NCBI RefSeq assembly: GCF_017741935.1
Contig: NZ_JAGHMH010000002.1
Coordinates: 310,001-374,000 of the forward strand
Source of the DNA: Rhizobium sp. 16-449-1b
Lineage (GTDB): Bacteria; Pseudomonadota; Alphaproteobacteria; Rhizobiales; Rhizobiaceae
Length of the DNA stretch: 64,000 nucleotides
Reading direction: 5' to 3'
Shown piece by piece: positions 49,119 to 58,292 of the stretch. The notes under the pieces were generated by a model. That model saw only the letters and a program-made list of their open reading frames with translations. It was not told the origin of the DNA and searched no databases. The position numbers and the translations under genes were made by a program. How positions within the stretch are numbered: position 1 is the stretch's first letter; every line of letters begins with the position of its first letter.

Positions 49119-49349
49119 ATGCCGACCCTCGTGACGATCGGCAACATCAAGGTGCGGATGTTCGCGGATGATCACAATCCGCCGCATTTCCACGTGTTGA
49201 CGCCGGATCACGAGGCGCTGGTCAGGATCTCCGATTTCGCAGTGCTGCGTGGCTCGATTGATCGCCGCAGCTATGAGATCGCCGTGAAATGGGCGTCTGA
49301 AAACAGGGAGCGTCTGGAACATGAGTGGCAACGTCTCAACGCGCGATGA
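49119..49349 (+). CDS. DUF4160-domain protein
   Basis: A 76-residue protein matching DUF4160 from start to end (MPTLVTIGNIKVRMFADDHN, PPHFHV). Function not known; it is regularly followed by a DUF2442 gene, as here. The 3' end overlaps the DUF2442 start by 29 nt, which suggests coupling. GGAGA lies before the ATG. The arrangement is like that of small toxin-antitoxin operons, but that role has not been seen in the sequence. Confidence 0.85.
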   Translation: MPTLVTIGNIKVRMFADDHNPPHFHVLTPDHEALVRISDFAVLRGSIDRRSYEIAVKWASENRERLEHEWQRLNAR

Positions 49350-49800
49350 CATCATTACCGTCGGTGAACCGCTCCCGAGGATAGCGGCGGTCGAGCCGCT
49401 CGATGCGCGCAACATCAGGATAGACTGGGCGTCGGGAGAGACGGTCGTGCTCGACCTCGCCCCCGCCTTGCAGAGCCGACGCATCTACATTCCGCTGCGC
49501 ACAGACGACGCGCTTTTCCGCCGCGTGTCCGTCAATGAGGATGGCGATGGCATCGAATGGCCGGGCGAGGATCTGGAGTTTTCCGCCGTGTGGCTCGCAA
49601 GTCTCCCACCGATCGAGTTCTCGAATGCGGATTTCCGGGCGGCGATGGATGAGCTCGGCAACAGTCTGGATGGAATGGCGGCGGCGTTGCAGATATCGAG
49701 GCGGCTGGTTGCCGACTACCGCAAGGACAAGCCGATCCCGCGCCACATCGCTTTCGCCACACGTTACATGCTCGAACACCGGCTCAAGCACGCGGTCTAA
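49321..49800 (+). CDS. DUF2442 protein with C-terminal helix-turn-helix
   Basis: A 159-residue protein. N-terminal DUF2442 (about residues 12-92, EPLDARNIRIDWASGETVVL). C-terminal part (about 100-152) has MAAALQISRRLVADYRKDKP, which reads as a Cro/C1-like helix-turn-helix. It is thus a likely DNA-binding partner of the DUF4160 protein whose gene it overlaps. Autoregulation is possible. Convergent with the membrane protein gene, the two stops overlapping by 4 nt. Confidence 0.82.
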   Translation: MSGNVSTRDDIITVGEPLPRIAAVEPLDARNIRIDWASGETVVLDLAPALQSRRIYIPLRTDDALFRRVSVNEDGDGIEWPGEDLEFSAVWLASLPPIEFSNADFRAAMDELGNSLDGMAAALQISRRLVADYRKDKPIPRHIAFATRYMLEHRLKHAV

Positions 49801-50393
49801 ACCGGATAGATTCCCAAAAACCGCTGCATGAATTCCGACAGCATCAGTGCCGGAACGAAGAGCACCAGCGTCATCGCGCCGATCAAGAGCCCGTTGCCGT
49901 TGAAGATCATCCGCAAGATACGGGCGATGGCGAAGACCTGGGCCAGCATGAAGGCAAGCAGCAGCAGCGAGACGATGCCGATCGTGCCGGGCAGGAAGAA
50001 CACCAGCGCCAGCAGCAGGCCGTTGATATAGGAGAGCGGCACGCCCAGCCAGTTGACGCTGACGACGACGGCCGAGAAGCGTTCGCCCTTCTTCATGGCA
50101 AGCAGCAGCAGCCCTGCCAGCACCAGCGGCACGAACCAGTTCGCCGCCTCGACCAGCCCAAGCCTGAAGTAGAAGACCAGGCCGACATCGGTGTGCGGTG
50201 GCATGGTGCGCAGGAAGGATTCGCGCCACCAGAGCCAGGAAATCCCCATCGGCGGCAGGCACCAGACGAAGGCCCAGAAGGAGCGGTTGACGCCGCGATC
50301 CGACATGTCGAGAAACCGGAAGCCGGCCGGATCCATTCGGATCAGCAACCAGAGACCGGCCAGATAATACTGGACTTCCCTAAACCCCGGCAT
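49797..50393 (-). CDS. Polytopic membrane protein of unknown function next to dapE
   Basis: A 198-residue protein with about five hydrophobic segments and few polar loops. No domain is named with confidence; it recalls YIP1-like small membrane proteins. The ATG at 50393 overlaps the dapE 3' end by 14 nt, so it is probably co-translated. Its usual position next to dapE suggests a conserved operon member, but no tie to lysine or peptidoglycan synthesis can be read from it. Confidence 0.75.
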   Translation of the reverse strand: MPGFREVQYYLAGLWLLIRMDPAGFRFLDMSDRGVNRSFWAFVWCLPPMGISWLWWRESFLRTMPPHTDVGLVFYFRLGLVEAANWFVPLVLAGLLLLAMKKGERFSAVVVSVNWLGVPLSYINGLLLALVFFLPGTIGIVSLLLLAFMLAQVFAIARILRMIFNGNGLLIGAMTLVLFVPALMLSEFMQRFLGIYPV

Positions 50394-51573
50394 TCTCAAA
50401 CCAGCGCGCGATGAAGGTTTCATAGACGACCGTCAGCCGCTCGAGGTCTTCAACCGCGACGCGTTCGTCGACCATGTGCATGGTCTGCCCGACGAGGCCA
50501 AACTCGACGACGGGGCAGTAATCCTTGATGAAGCGCGCATCCGACGTGCCGCCGGTGGTCGATAGCGCCGGCGATTGGCCTGTCACGCTTTCGATTGCTG
50601 ATGACAGCGAGGCGATCAGGGCGTTGTTGCGGGTGAGGAAGACGTGGCTCGGGCGCTCTGCCCAGACGATATCGTACTTGAACGGCGCGCGGCCGGGCCG
50701 GAGCACACTGTCGCTGGCGGCGGCGTCTAGCCGGCGGATGATCTCCTGCTGCAGCGTCTCGGCCGTCCAGGTGTCGTTGAAGCGGATGTTGAAGCTCGCC
50801 GTCGCCTTGGCCGGCACGACATTGGTCGCCGGATTGCCGACGTCGACGGTCGTCACTTCGAGATTGGACGGCTGGAAGTTTTCCGTGCCGGCATCGAAGG
50901 GCGGGTGCATCAGCGCCTGCGTCAGCTGCAGGATCCCGCGCACGGCGTTGTCGGCCAGATGCGGGTAGGCGGCATGGCCCTGCACGCCATGGGCGGTGAT
51001 TTTGCCCGACAGCGAGCCGCGGCGGCCGATCTTGATCATCTCGCCCAGCGTGTTCGGGTTGGTCGGCTCGCCGACGAGGCAGGCGTCCCAGCGTTCGCCA
51101 CGCTCGGCTGCCCATTGCAGCAGCTTGATCGTGCCGTTGACAGCGGGGCCTTCCTCGTCGCCGGTGATGAGGAAGGAGACAGAGCCCTTAGGCGCTCCAT
51201 GCTTTTCTATGTGGCGGGCGATGGCTGCCACGAAGCAGGCGACGCCGCCCTTCATGTCGACAGTGCCGCGACCGAACATCTCGCCGCCCGCGATCTCGGC
51301 GGCAAAGGGTGGATGCGTCCACGCGCCTTCGTCGCCGACAGGCACGACATCGGTATGGCCGGCAAACATCAAATGCGGGCCGTCATTGCCGAGGCGGGCG
51401 TAAAGGTTCTCGATATCCGGCGTGCCAGGCTCTGTCGCCTTCACCTTGTCGACCGCAAAGCCGAGCGGCGACAGCATCGCCTCCAGCGCCGAAAGCGCGC
51501 CGCCCTCGGCGGGCGTAACGGATGGGCAGCGGATCAGGGTCTGGAGATTGGCGACGGGATCGGTAGCGGTCAT
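50380..51573 (-). CDS. dapE: Succinyl-diaminopimelate desuccinylase
   Basis: A 397-residue M20 zinc hydrolase of the lysine/peptidoglycan pathway. It cleaves N-succinyl-LL-DAP to LL-DAP. Metal and catalytic motifs are FAGHTDVVPVG, GRGTVDMKGGVA and TGDEEGPAVNGT, with the last ligands in STTGGTSDARF and the final HMVDE. The ATG at 51573 is chosen; the frame continues upstream without family content. It follows dapD after 157 nt containing a hairpin. Confidence 0.96.
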   Translation of the reverse strand: MTATDPVANLQTLIRCPSVTPAEGGALSALEAMLSPLGFAVDKVKATEPGTPDIENLYARLGNDGPHLMFAGHTDVVPVGDEGAWTHPPFAAEIAGGEMFGRGTVDMKGGVACFVAAIARHIEKHGAPKGSVSFLITGDEEGPAVNGTIKLLQWAAERGERWDACLVGEPTNPNTLGEMIKIGRRGSLSGKITAHGVQGHAAYPHLADNAVRGILQLTQALMHPPFDAGTENFQPSNLEVTTVDVGNPATNVVPAKATASFNIRFNDTWTAETLQQEIIRRLDAAASDSVLRPGRAPFKYDIVWAERPSHVFLTRNNALIASLSSAIESVTGQSPALSTTGGTSDARFIKDYCPVVEFGLVGQTMHMVDERVAVEDLERLTVVYETFIARWFENAGV

Positions 51574-51680
51574 GACAGTGGAACTATCCGGCGGTAATGG
51601 CAAAGAAAAGGCAAGGGAGAGTTGCATCAGGCGAAATGCGCCGTTCGCTTGCGGCAGTCTGATATCGGGCAGGGAGTGGT

Positions 51681-51720
51681 CCGGTGCCGCGCATGAGTTC
51701 TGCCACGCGCGGCACCGGAT
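51681..51720 (-). other. Strong hairpin between dapD and dapE
   Basis: A perfect 13-bp stem (TCCGGTGCCGCGC/GCGCGGCACCGGA) with a 14-nt loop starts 11 nt after the dapD stop. No T-run follows, so it is more likely a processing, stabilising or attenuating hairpin in the dapD-dapE transcript. Confidence 0.6.
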
Positions 51721-51730
51721 AGAAGCTGAA

Positions 51731-52591
<861 letters not shown>

Positions 52592-52780
52592 GAGAATTCC
52601 TTAAACTTCGATCTTTATCGTTGGAGGCTAAGGCCTCCGGGAATTGTGATTGGCGGGATGCGATCTGCTCTATCGCATGCAAGGCTAAAATGGAATGATT
52701 TTTCGGGACCGGTTAGCTCCCGATCACTGCTACAAAACGACATACCGGCTGCACTGCCGGCAGGACTGAAAGGCATTGGA

Positions 52781-53647
52781 ATGGCAAAGGCGAAAAACGG
52801 CAGACTGCGGCGCAAGGACGGCGTCTGGGATCCGTTGAAATCAAGCGAGACCGACAAGCAGCGCGCCGAAGCCGTGCCGAAAACGCCGCAGACCCTGTCG
52901 CCGGCCTATCGCCTTGCCTATGCCGACGAGGACTTCCTGTGCCGCGAGGAGTTGCGGCCGATCCGCCTGCAGCTGGAGCTGATGAAGCCGGAGATGCTGC
53001 TCACCGAGCGCGGCATCAAGTCGACAGTTGTGATGTTCGGCGGCGCCCGCATTCCCGCACCCGGCCAGAGCGCCTGGGCGGCCCGCAACGAAACCCAGCG
53101 CGCCAATCTTGAGGCGGCATCCGTCTATTACGACGAAGCGCGCAAGTTCGCCCGCCTGTGCTCGAAATACGCAGCCGGCTTCGATTTCCACGAATATGTC
53201 GTCGTCACCGGCGGCGGCCCGGGCGTCATGGAGGCGGGCAACCGCGGTGCGGCCGACGAAGGCGCCCCCTCGATCGGCCTCAACATCGTGCTGCCGCACG
53301 AGCAGGCGCCGAATGTCTACGTGACGCCGGAGCTCAGCTTTAATTTCCACTACTTCGCCATCCGCAAGATGCATTTCATGGTGCGCGCCAAGGCGATCGC
53401 GGTCTTCCCCGGCGGCTTCGGCACGCTGGACGAGTTCTTCGAATGCCTGACGCTGATCCAGACCGGCCGCATGGAAAAGATGCCGCTCATTCTCTTCGGC
53501 GAAAAATTCTGGAAGAGCATCATCAATTTCGAAGCACTCGCCGAATTCGGCACCATCGCGCCCGATGACGTCGATCTGATCAGCTTCGTCGACACCGCCG
53601 ACGCGGCCTGGAAGATCATCCAGGAATTCTACGAACACCCGGAGTAG
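52781..53647 (+). CDS. LOG-family (TIGR00730-type) nucleotide-binding protein
   Basis: A 288-residue Rossmann-fold protein. The LOG motifs read VTGGGPGVMEAGNRGA and VFPGGFGTLDEFFECLTL, the latter being the PGGxGTxxE signature of cytokinin-riboside phosphoribohydrolase and related nucleotidases. The N-terminal 90 residues before the core are longer than in classical LOG. The exact substrate is uncertain. The ATG at 52781 follows a long shadow frame. Divergent from dapD. Confidence 0.86.
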   Translation: MAKAKNGRLRRKDGVWDPLKSSETDKQRAEAVPKTPQTLSPAYRLAYADEDFLCREELRPIRLQLELMKPEMLLTERGIKSTVVMFGGARIPAPGQSAWAARNETQRANLEAASVYYDEARKFARLCSKYAAGFDFHEYVVVTGGGPGVMEAGNRGAADEGAPSIGLNIVLPHEQAPNVYVTPELSFNFHYFAIRKMHFMVRAKAIAVFPGGFGTLDEFFECLTLIQTGRMEKMPLILFGEKFWKSIINFEALAEFGTIAPDDVDLISFVDTADAAWKIIQEFYEHPE

Positions 53648-53653
53648 GGACGC

Positions 53654-54073
53654 TCAGGGGGCGTCGCCGGCCTTCTTCGGCCGGCCGCCCTTGGCGCCGT
53701 TCGCCCGGCTGGCGGCCGCCTTTACGGGCGAGCGGGATTGCCCGCCACGGCGTTGCGCTTCAATGAAACTCCTGGTGCCGAACACGCCGTTCATCAGACC
53801 TGAAATCGTGTAGTCGGCATCAAGGCTCTCCCAGCGAAGGCCGGTCTCTCCAAGCAGTTCGACTTCCGCAAGCTCCGCCACGGTCGCCTCTTCCAATCCC
53901 TGCAACGCGCGCGCGGGGAAGATGAACGATGCGCCATTGGTGAAATCGAGGATGATGCGCTCCGAAGCCGCATCGAAGCGAACCGATGCGGGTATCGGCC
54001 GATCGGCGCGCTCCGCTTCCCAGCGCTGCTTTGCCTGCGCGAGTTCGGCGTCGGTGATCTTGTTCGTGACCAT
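53654..54073 (-). CDS. Lone DUF2442 protein with basic GRPKK tail
   Basis: A 139-residue protein with DUF2442 at about residues 25-105 (PIPASVRFDAASERIILDFT). The tail is basic and ends AKGGRPKKAG, an AT-hook-like GRP core. Unlike the gene at 49321 it has no DUF4160 partner and no HTH domain. The start is 12 nt from a perfect inverted repeat. Function unknown; DNA contact is inferred from the tail only. Confidence 0.78.
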   Translation of the reverse strand: MVTNKITDAELAQAKQRWEAERADRPIPASVRFDAASERIILDFTNGASFIFPARALQGLEEATVAELAEVELLGETGLRWESLDADYTISGLMNGVFGTRSFIEAQRRGGQSRSPVKAAASRANGAKGGRPKKAGDAP

Positions 54074-54084
54074 GTGTAAAAATA

Positions 54085-54100
54085 ACCCAACAACTTGGGT
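54085..54100. promoter_or_regulatory. ACCCAA/TTGGGT palindrome upstream of the lone DUF2442 gene
   Basis: ACCCAA-CAAC-TTGGGT has perfect 6-bp arms in a 4-nt spaced palindrome, inside the only 40 nt available for a promoter between the EF-hand terminator and the gene start. It is a candidate autoregulatory operator. Confidence 0.5.
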
Positions 54101-54113
54101 ATTTCAATTGCAC

Positions 54114-54144
54114 GAAAAAGCCCGCCGCGATGATCGCGGCGGGC
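54114..54144 (-). terminator. Intrinsic terminator of the EF-hand gene
   Basis: On the minus strand an 11-bp stem (GCCCGCCGCGA/TCGCGGCGGGC, 54120-54144) is followed by TTTTT. It is about 36 nt past the EF-hand stop codon. Confidence 0.85.
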
Positions 54145-54180
54145 TCGGTTTTCGGTGTTTCTCGCCTTACAGGCCCATTT

Positions 54181-54822
54181 TTACAGGAATGGACGCTGCG
54201 GCATGTCGGCGATCGAGATGACGCCGTCCTTGTTGGTGTCCATCCGCGTGAAGAATTTCTCGAAGGCGGCTTCGGCTTCCTGCTTGGAAATCTGGCCGTT
54301 CTCGTCCGTGTCGATCCGCTGCATCAGAAGGAGCTCGCGGATCATGCCTGGGCCGCGCATGCCGTGCCGGCCTGGGCCACGACCGGCTTCGTCCTGCGGC
54401 GGTGCGGGCTGGCCTGCGTCGGCATCAGCCGGCGGCGGGGCGGGCGGGGCTTCGTCATCGGCCGCCATGTCGTCGGCAGGCGCCTTCATCTTGGCCATCT
54501 GCGCTTCGTGATACTTGCGGATTTCGCCCGGTGTCAGCGAGCCGTCATTGTTGGTGTCGATCGCCGCGAAGATCGTTTCCATGCCCTTCTGGGCTTCGTC
54601 CTTGGAGATCTGGCCGTCCTTGTTCGTGTCGAACTGCTGCAGCATGCGCACGAAGACGACTTCCCGCATCACGGGCCCGCGCATTCCGCCGCCCATCATC
54701 GCGTGGTGTGGCCTTGGCGGATGCTTGTGCTTGTCGCCGGGCGCGGCAAAACTGCTGCCGGCTGCGGCACCGACAATCAAGACGGAGGAAAGTGCGGCCA
54801 GTATCAGCTTGTTCCGAGACAT
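54181..54822 (-). CDS. Secreted EF-hand calcium-binding protein
   Basis: A 213-residue protein with a signal peptide (about residues 1-26). It has four EF-hand-like loops: DTNKDGQISKDE, DTNNDGSLTPGE, DTDENGQISKQE and a shorter DTNKDGVISIAD. Each has Asp/Asn at positions 1, 3 and 5, and the first three have Glu at position 12. A Pro/Ala-rich linker separates the two pairs, and a His/Met-rich stretch follows the signal peptide. The protein probably buffers or senses periplasmic Ca2+. Single gene with its own terminator. Confidence 0.88.
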   Translation of the reverse strand: MSRNKLILAALSSVLIVGAAAGSSFAAPGDKHKHPPRPHHAMMGGGMRGPVMREVVFVRMLQQFDTNKDGQISKDEAQKGMETIFAAIDTNNDGSLTPGEIRKYHEAQMAKMKAPADDMAADDEAPPAPPPADADAGQPAPPQDEAGRGPGRHGMRGPGMIRELLLMQRIDTDENGQISKQEAEAAFEKFFTRMDTNKDGVISIADMPQRPFL

Positions 54823-54932
54823 TTGGGTTCCTTTCAGTATGCAATCTCATTGGGGATCACAGACGAAAAGGTAGGGCGGGCAAGCCGGATTACCCAGTTA
54901 AACATCGGTAAGCTGGATGAAACTTTCGTAAC

Positions 54933-55640
54933 TTAACCCGTAATCTTACCAAGGAAATCAGTAAGATCGTCGGTGACGAAGTCGATGTGATCGTCCTCGC
55001 CGCTGGTCTTTTCCCACCACTCGACAACCGTGTCCTCGAGATTGTTGGGCACGAGCAGAACGGTCTGCATGCCAAGCGCCTTAGGTGCGATCAGGTTGCG
55101 CGGGAGATCCTCGAACATCGCAGCCTTCTGCGTCTCGACGCGCTTCAGCTGGGTGAACTTGTCGTAGGTCTGCTGCGCCGGCTTGGGCACGAATTCGGCG
55201 GCCACGATGTCGAAGATATCGTCGAAATGGTCGAGAATCCCAAGCGCACCGGCTGCCATCTCCGCATGCTTGACGCTGCCGTTGGTGAAGATGAACTTGC
55301 GGCCGGGGAGCGCCTTGATCGCGGCGCCCAGCTCTGGCTGCGCCGTCAGGCTGGAATAATCGATCGCATGCGCCTTCTCGAGGAAGTCGTTGGGATCGAC
55401 GCCGTGGTGGATCATCAGCCCCTGCAGCGTCGTGCCGTGATCGTAATAATACTGCTTCTGCAGCTTGCGCGCCTCTTCCCGCTCCATCTGCAGCAGCGTC
55501 GAGACATAGGCCGTCATGTTCTTGTCGATCTGCGCGAACAGATTGACGTGATGCGGATAGAGTGTGTTGTCGAGGTCGAAGACCCACTCTGTCACATGCG
55601 AGAAGTCGGAATGGGTGGGCGTGCGATCGATCTTGCTCAT
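54933..55640 (-). CDS. HAD-type pyrimidine 5'-nucleotidase
   Basis: A 235-residue HAD phosphatase of the SDT1/pyrimidine nucleotidase type. Motif I is VFDLDNTLYP (nucleophile Asp), motif II is FTNGSVKHAEM, and the motif III/IV Lys and Asp are in FVPKPAQQTYDKF and FEDLPRNL. It dephosphorylates nucleotides or related phosphates. The frame extends to 55691, but the ATG at 55640 has AAGG 6 nt upstream. Single gene. Confidence 0.88.
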   Translation of the reverse strand: MSKIDRTPTHSDFSHVTEWVFDLDNTLYPHHVNLFAQIDKNMTAYVSTLLQMEREEARKLQKQYYYDHGTTLQGLMIHHGVDPNDFLEKAHAIDYSSLTAQPELGAAIKALPGRKFIFTNGSVKHAEMAAGALGILDHFDDIFDIVAAEFVPKPAQQTYDKFTQLKRVETQKAAMFEDLPRNLIAPKALGMQTVLLVPNNLEDTVVEWWEKTSGEDDHIDFVTDDLTDFLGKITG

Positions 55641-55760
55641 CCTTGCCTTATGCCACGCGCCGCCTTCGATTGAAATCCGGAATGCGACCATTCACGCCGG
55701 CCGATTGATCGTCTGACGTGATCGCACTAGTTTTCCGGCACAACAAACGAGGAGGTGATG

Positions 55761-56531
55761 ATGAATCAGGCTGAGAAGGCAAAGACGTTCGGCGCGCTGC
55801 ACCAGAAGGGCAATCCTGTCGTTCTCTACAATGTATGGGACGCCGGAACGGCAAAGGCAGTGACCGAGGCCGGCGCCAAGGCTTTGGCGACGGGCAGCTG
55901 GTCGGTTGCTGCCGCGCAAGGTTATGGCGACGGTGAGAAAATCCCGATGGAGGCGCTGGTATCAACGACCCGCCAGATCACCGCGGTCAACGATCTGCCG
56001 CTCTCCGTCGATTTCGAGGGCGCCTATTCCACTGATCCCTCGGGCGCTGCCGCCAATGTCGAGCAGCTGATCGATGCCGGCGCGATCGGCATCAATTTCG
56101 AGGATCAGGTGGTTGGGGGCGACGGGCTGCACCCGGTGGAGAAACAGGCCGCCCGCATCCGCGCCATCCGCGAGATGGCGGATCGTCGCGGCATCGCGTT
56201 CTTCATCAATGCGCGGACCGACCTCTTCCTGCGCGAGGGTGATCTTGCCAAGCATGCCGGTCTGGTCGAGGAAGCGCTGGAGCGCGGCAAGGCCTATGCC
56301 GCCGCCGGTGCAGATGGCTTCTTCGTGCCGTGGCTGATCGATGAAGTCTTGATCGAGAAGGTCTGCGCCGCATCGCCGCTGCCTGTGAACATCATGATGC
56401 GGCCGGGCGCGCCTGATGTGAAGGCGCTGGCGAAGCTTGGTGTCAGCCGTGTCAGCTACGGGCCGGGGCCTTATCGGGCGATGATGGAGAAGCTGAAAGA
56501 AGCCGCCGCGGCGGTTTACGGAGCGCTGTGA
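55761..56531 (+). CDS. PEP mutase/isocitrate lyase superfamily protein
   Basis: A 256-residue TIM-barrel protein of the PEP phosphonomutase family. The core YNVWDAGTAKAVTEAGAKAL, SVDFEGAYS and GINFEDQVVG supply the Mg-binding acids. Members include PEP mutase, carboxyvinyl-phosphonate mutase and 2-methylisocitrate lyase-like enzymes, and the substrate cannot be assigned. No phosphonate genes are close. GGAGG is 5 nt before the ATG at 55761; GTG and ATG codons just upstream are too close to it. Confidence 0.87.
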   Translation: MNQAEKAKTFGALHQKGNPVVLYNVWDAGTAKAVTEAGAKALATGSWSVAAAQGYGDGEKIPMEALVSTTRQITAVNDLPLSVDFEGAYSTDPSGAAANVEQLIDAGAIGINFEDQVVGGDGLHPVEKQAARIRAIREMADRRGIAFFINARTDLFLREGDLAKHAGLVEEALERGKAYAAAGADGFFVPWLIDEVLIEKVCAASPLPVNIMMRPGAPDVKALAKLGVSRVSYGPGPYRAMMEKLKEAAAAVYGAL

Positions 56532-56536
56532 GGTAG

Positions 56537-56672
56537 AGGGGGAGGGGCTTGCTGGGCGGACCCTCTCCGGGAAGCCGAAGCCTTTCAAACGATGCTGATG
56601 GCATGAAGTGGCACGAAGGGCGCAACAACTTAGCCCCTCCCCCTTGTGGGGAGGGGTTGGGGAGGGGACTTC
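56537..56672. repeat. G/C-rich palindromic repeat, RIME-like
   Basis: AGGGGGAGGGGCT (56537-56549) and AGCCCCTCCCCCT (56632-56644) are perfect 13-bp complements. A second stem CCCCTCCCC/GGGGAGGGG (56634-56656) overlaps the right arm, followed by a repeat of GGGGAGGGG. It lies between a plus-strand stop and the argB stop, and so between convergent genes, like the element at 23671. Confidence 0.65.
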
Positions 56673-56701
56673 ATCCCGTCCGAGAAGGAAAACGACCGCC
56701 C

Positions 56702-57589
56702 TTACGGAACGATCAGCGTACCCGCGCCACGCTCGGTGAAGATCTCGAGCAGCACGGAATGGGCGGTCTTGCCGTTCAGGATGACAACGCCCTGCACGCC
56801 GGCCTTGATCGCGTCGATGCAGGTCTCGACCTTCGGGATCATGCCGCCGGAGATCGTGCCGTCGGCGATCAGCTGGTGGGCCTGCGAGACCGACAGTTCC
56901 TTGATCAGGTTGCCCTGCTTGTCGAGAACGCCGGGAACGTCGGTGAGGAACAAGAGGCGCGTCGCGTTGAGCGCGCCGGCAATGGCGCCTGCGAATGTGT
57001 CGGCATTGATGTTGTAGGTCGCGCCGTCGCGGCCCGGAGCAACCGGGGCGATGACGGGGATCATTTCCGAGCGGGCCAGAAGGTCGATCAGCGTGCGGTC
57101 GACTTCAACCACTTCGCCGACGAAGCCGAGGTCGAGAACGCGCTCGATGTTGCTGTCCGGGTCCTTGATCTTTTTCTGCGCCTTTTCGGCGAAGACCATG
57201 TTGCCGTCCTTGCCGCAAAGGCCGATCGCCCATTCGCCCGTCTGGTTGATCAGCGCGACGATTTCCTTGTTGATCGAACCGGCGAGAACCATTTCGACGA
57301 TCTCGACCGTCTTGGCGTCGGTGACGCGCAGGCCGCCTTCGAATTTCGATTCGATGCCCATCTTCGTCAGCATCGCGCCGATCTGCGGTCCGCCGCCATG
57401 CACGACGATCGGATTGACGCCCGACTGCTTCAGAAGCGCGATATCGCTGGCAAAGGCCTTGCCGAGCTCGGGATTGCCCATGGCATGGCCGCCGTATTTC
57501 ACGACGATCGTCTTGTTTTCGTAACGCTGCATGAAGGGCAGCGCCTGTGCCAGCAGCCGTGCCTGGATTTCGCTTTCGGTCTCGGTCAT
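56702..57589 (-). CDS. argB: Acetylglutamate kinase
   Basis: A 295-residue amino-acid kinase of the arginine pathway that phosphorylates N-acetylglutamate. Visible motifs are [10 protein letters not shown] (phosphate-binding Lys/Gly), [18 protein letters not shown] and [13 protein letters not shown]. This is the arginine-inhibitable type likely to be regulated by PII. The start is the ATG at 57589; the frame upstream to 57715 is non-family. Divergent from the ECF sigma gene. Confidence 0.96.
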   Translation of the reverse strand: MTETESEIQARLLAQALPFMQRYENKTIVVKYGGHAMGNPELGKAFASDIALLKQSGVNPIVVHGGGPQIGAMLTKMGIESKFEGGLRVTDAKTVEIVEMVLAGSINKEIVALINQTGEWAIGLCGKDGNMVFAEKAQKKIKDPDSNIERVLDLGFVGEVVEVDRTLIDLLARSEMIPVIAPVAPGRDGATYNINADTFAGAIAGALNATRLLFLTDVPGVLDKQGNLIKELSVSQAHQLIADGTISGGMIPKVETCIDAIKAGVQGVVILNGKTAHSVLLEIFTERGAGTLIVP

Positions 57590-57752
57590 CGGATACCCCG
57601 CAGAAAAATGGTTGCGGCCTTTTATCCCAAGTTTTTGACAGATGGAATAATCAATGGCCCGATAGTTCGCGCAATTTGCCCACACCCCGCCGTCTTGCCA
57701 AGCGTGACCGAACACCCATAGTTAGGGAAGGACATTGGGGAAGAGACACGGC

Positions 57753-58292
57753 ATGACGAGCGAGGAAATCGCCGAACTGATCGGTCGGGTTGCAATGCGC
57801 GACCGAAAGGCTTTCGTGGCTCTGTACCGTGAAACAAGCCCGAAACTTTTTGCCATCTGCCTGCGTATCTTGAAGGACAAGACGGAGGGGGAGGAAGCAT
57901 TGCAAGAGGTCTATATCAAGGTCTGGCAGCGCGCTTCCGCATTCGCGATCTCCTCGGGAACGCCCTCGTCCTGGCTTGCGGCGATCGCGCGCAACCAGGC
58001 GATCGATACGCTCAGAAGCCGCAAGCCGGTAGCCGACGAATTGGACAGTGCCTATGGTCTCGCAGACAGCCAACTTGATCCGGAAGCGACAACTGTGATC
58101 CGCGATGAAGGAAGGCGGATTGACACCTGCATGGAACAGTTGGAAGCTGATCGTGCGGTGGCGGTCAGACGGGCTTATGTCGAAGGGCTGAGCTATCAGG
58201 AACTGGCCGGTGAGTTCGGCGTGCCCCTGAACACGATGCGCACATGGCTGCGGCGCAGCCTATTGAAGCTGAGAGAGTGCCTGGAACGATGA
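57753..58292 (+). CDS. ECF-type RNA polymerase sigma factor, SigK-like
   Basis: A 179-residue sigma factor of the extracytoplasmic-function class. Sigma-2 region (about residues 20-90, RETSPKLFAICLRILKD and EALQEVYIKVWQRA) and sigma-4 region (about 120-175, GLSYQELAGEFGVPLNTM-like HTH). It overlaps the anti-sigma gene by 4 nt. The fasciclin neighbour recalls SigK of mycobacteria. The ATG at 57753 is preferred to a TTG at 57735. Confidence 0.92.
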   Translation: MTSEEIAELIGRVAMRDRKAFVALYRETSPKLFAICLRILKDKTEGEEALQEVYIKVWQRASAFAISSGTPSSWLAAIARNQAIDTLRSRKPVADELDSAYGLADSQLDPEATTVIRDEGRRIDTCMEQLEADRAVAVRRAYVEGLSYQELAGEFGVPLNTMRTWLRRSLLKLRECLER

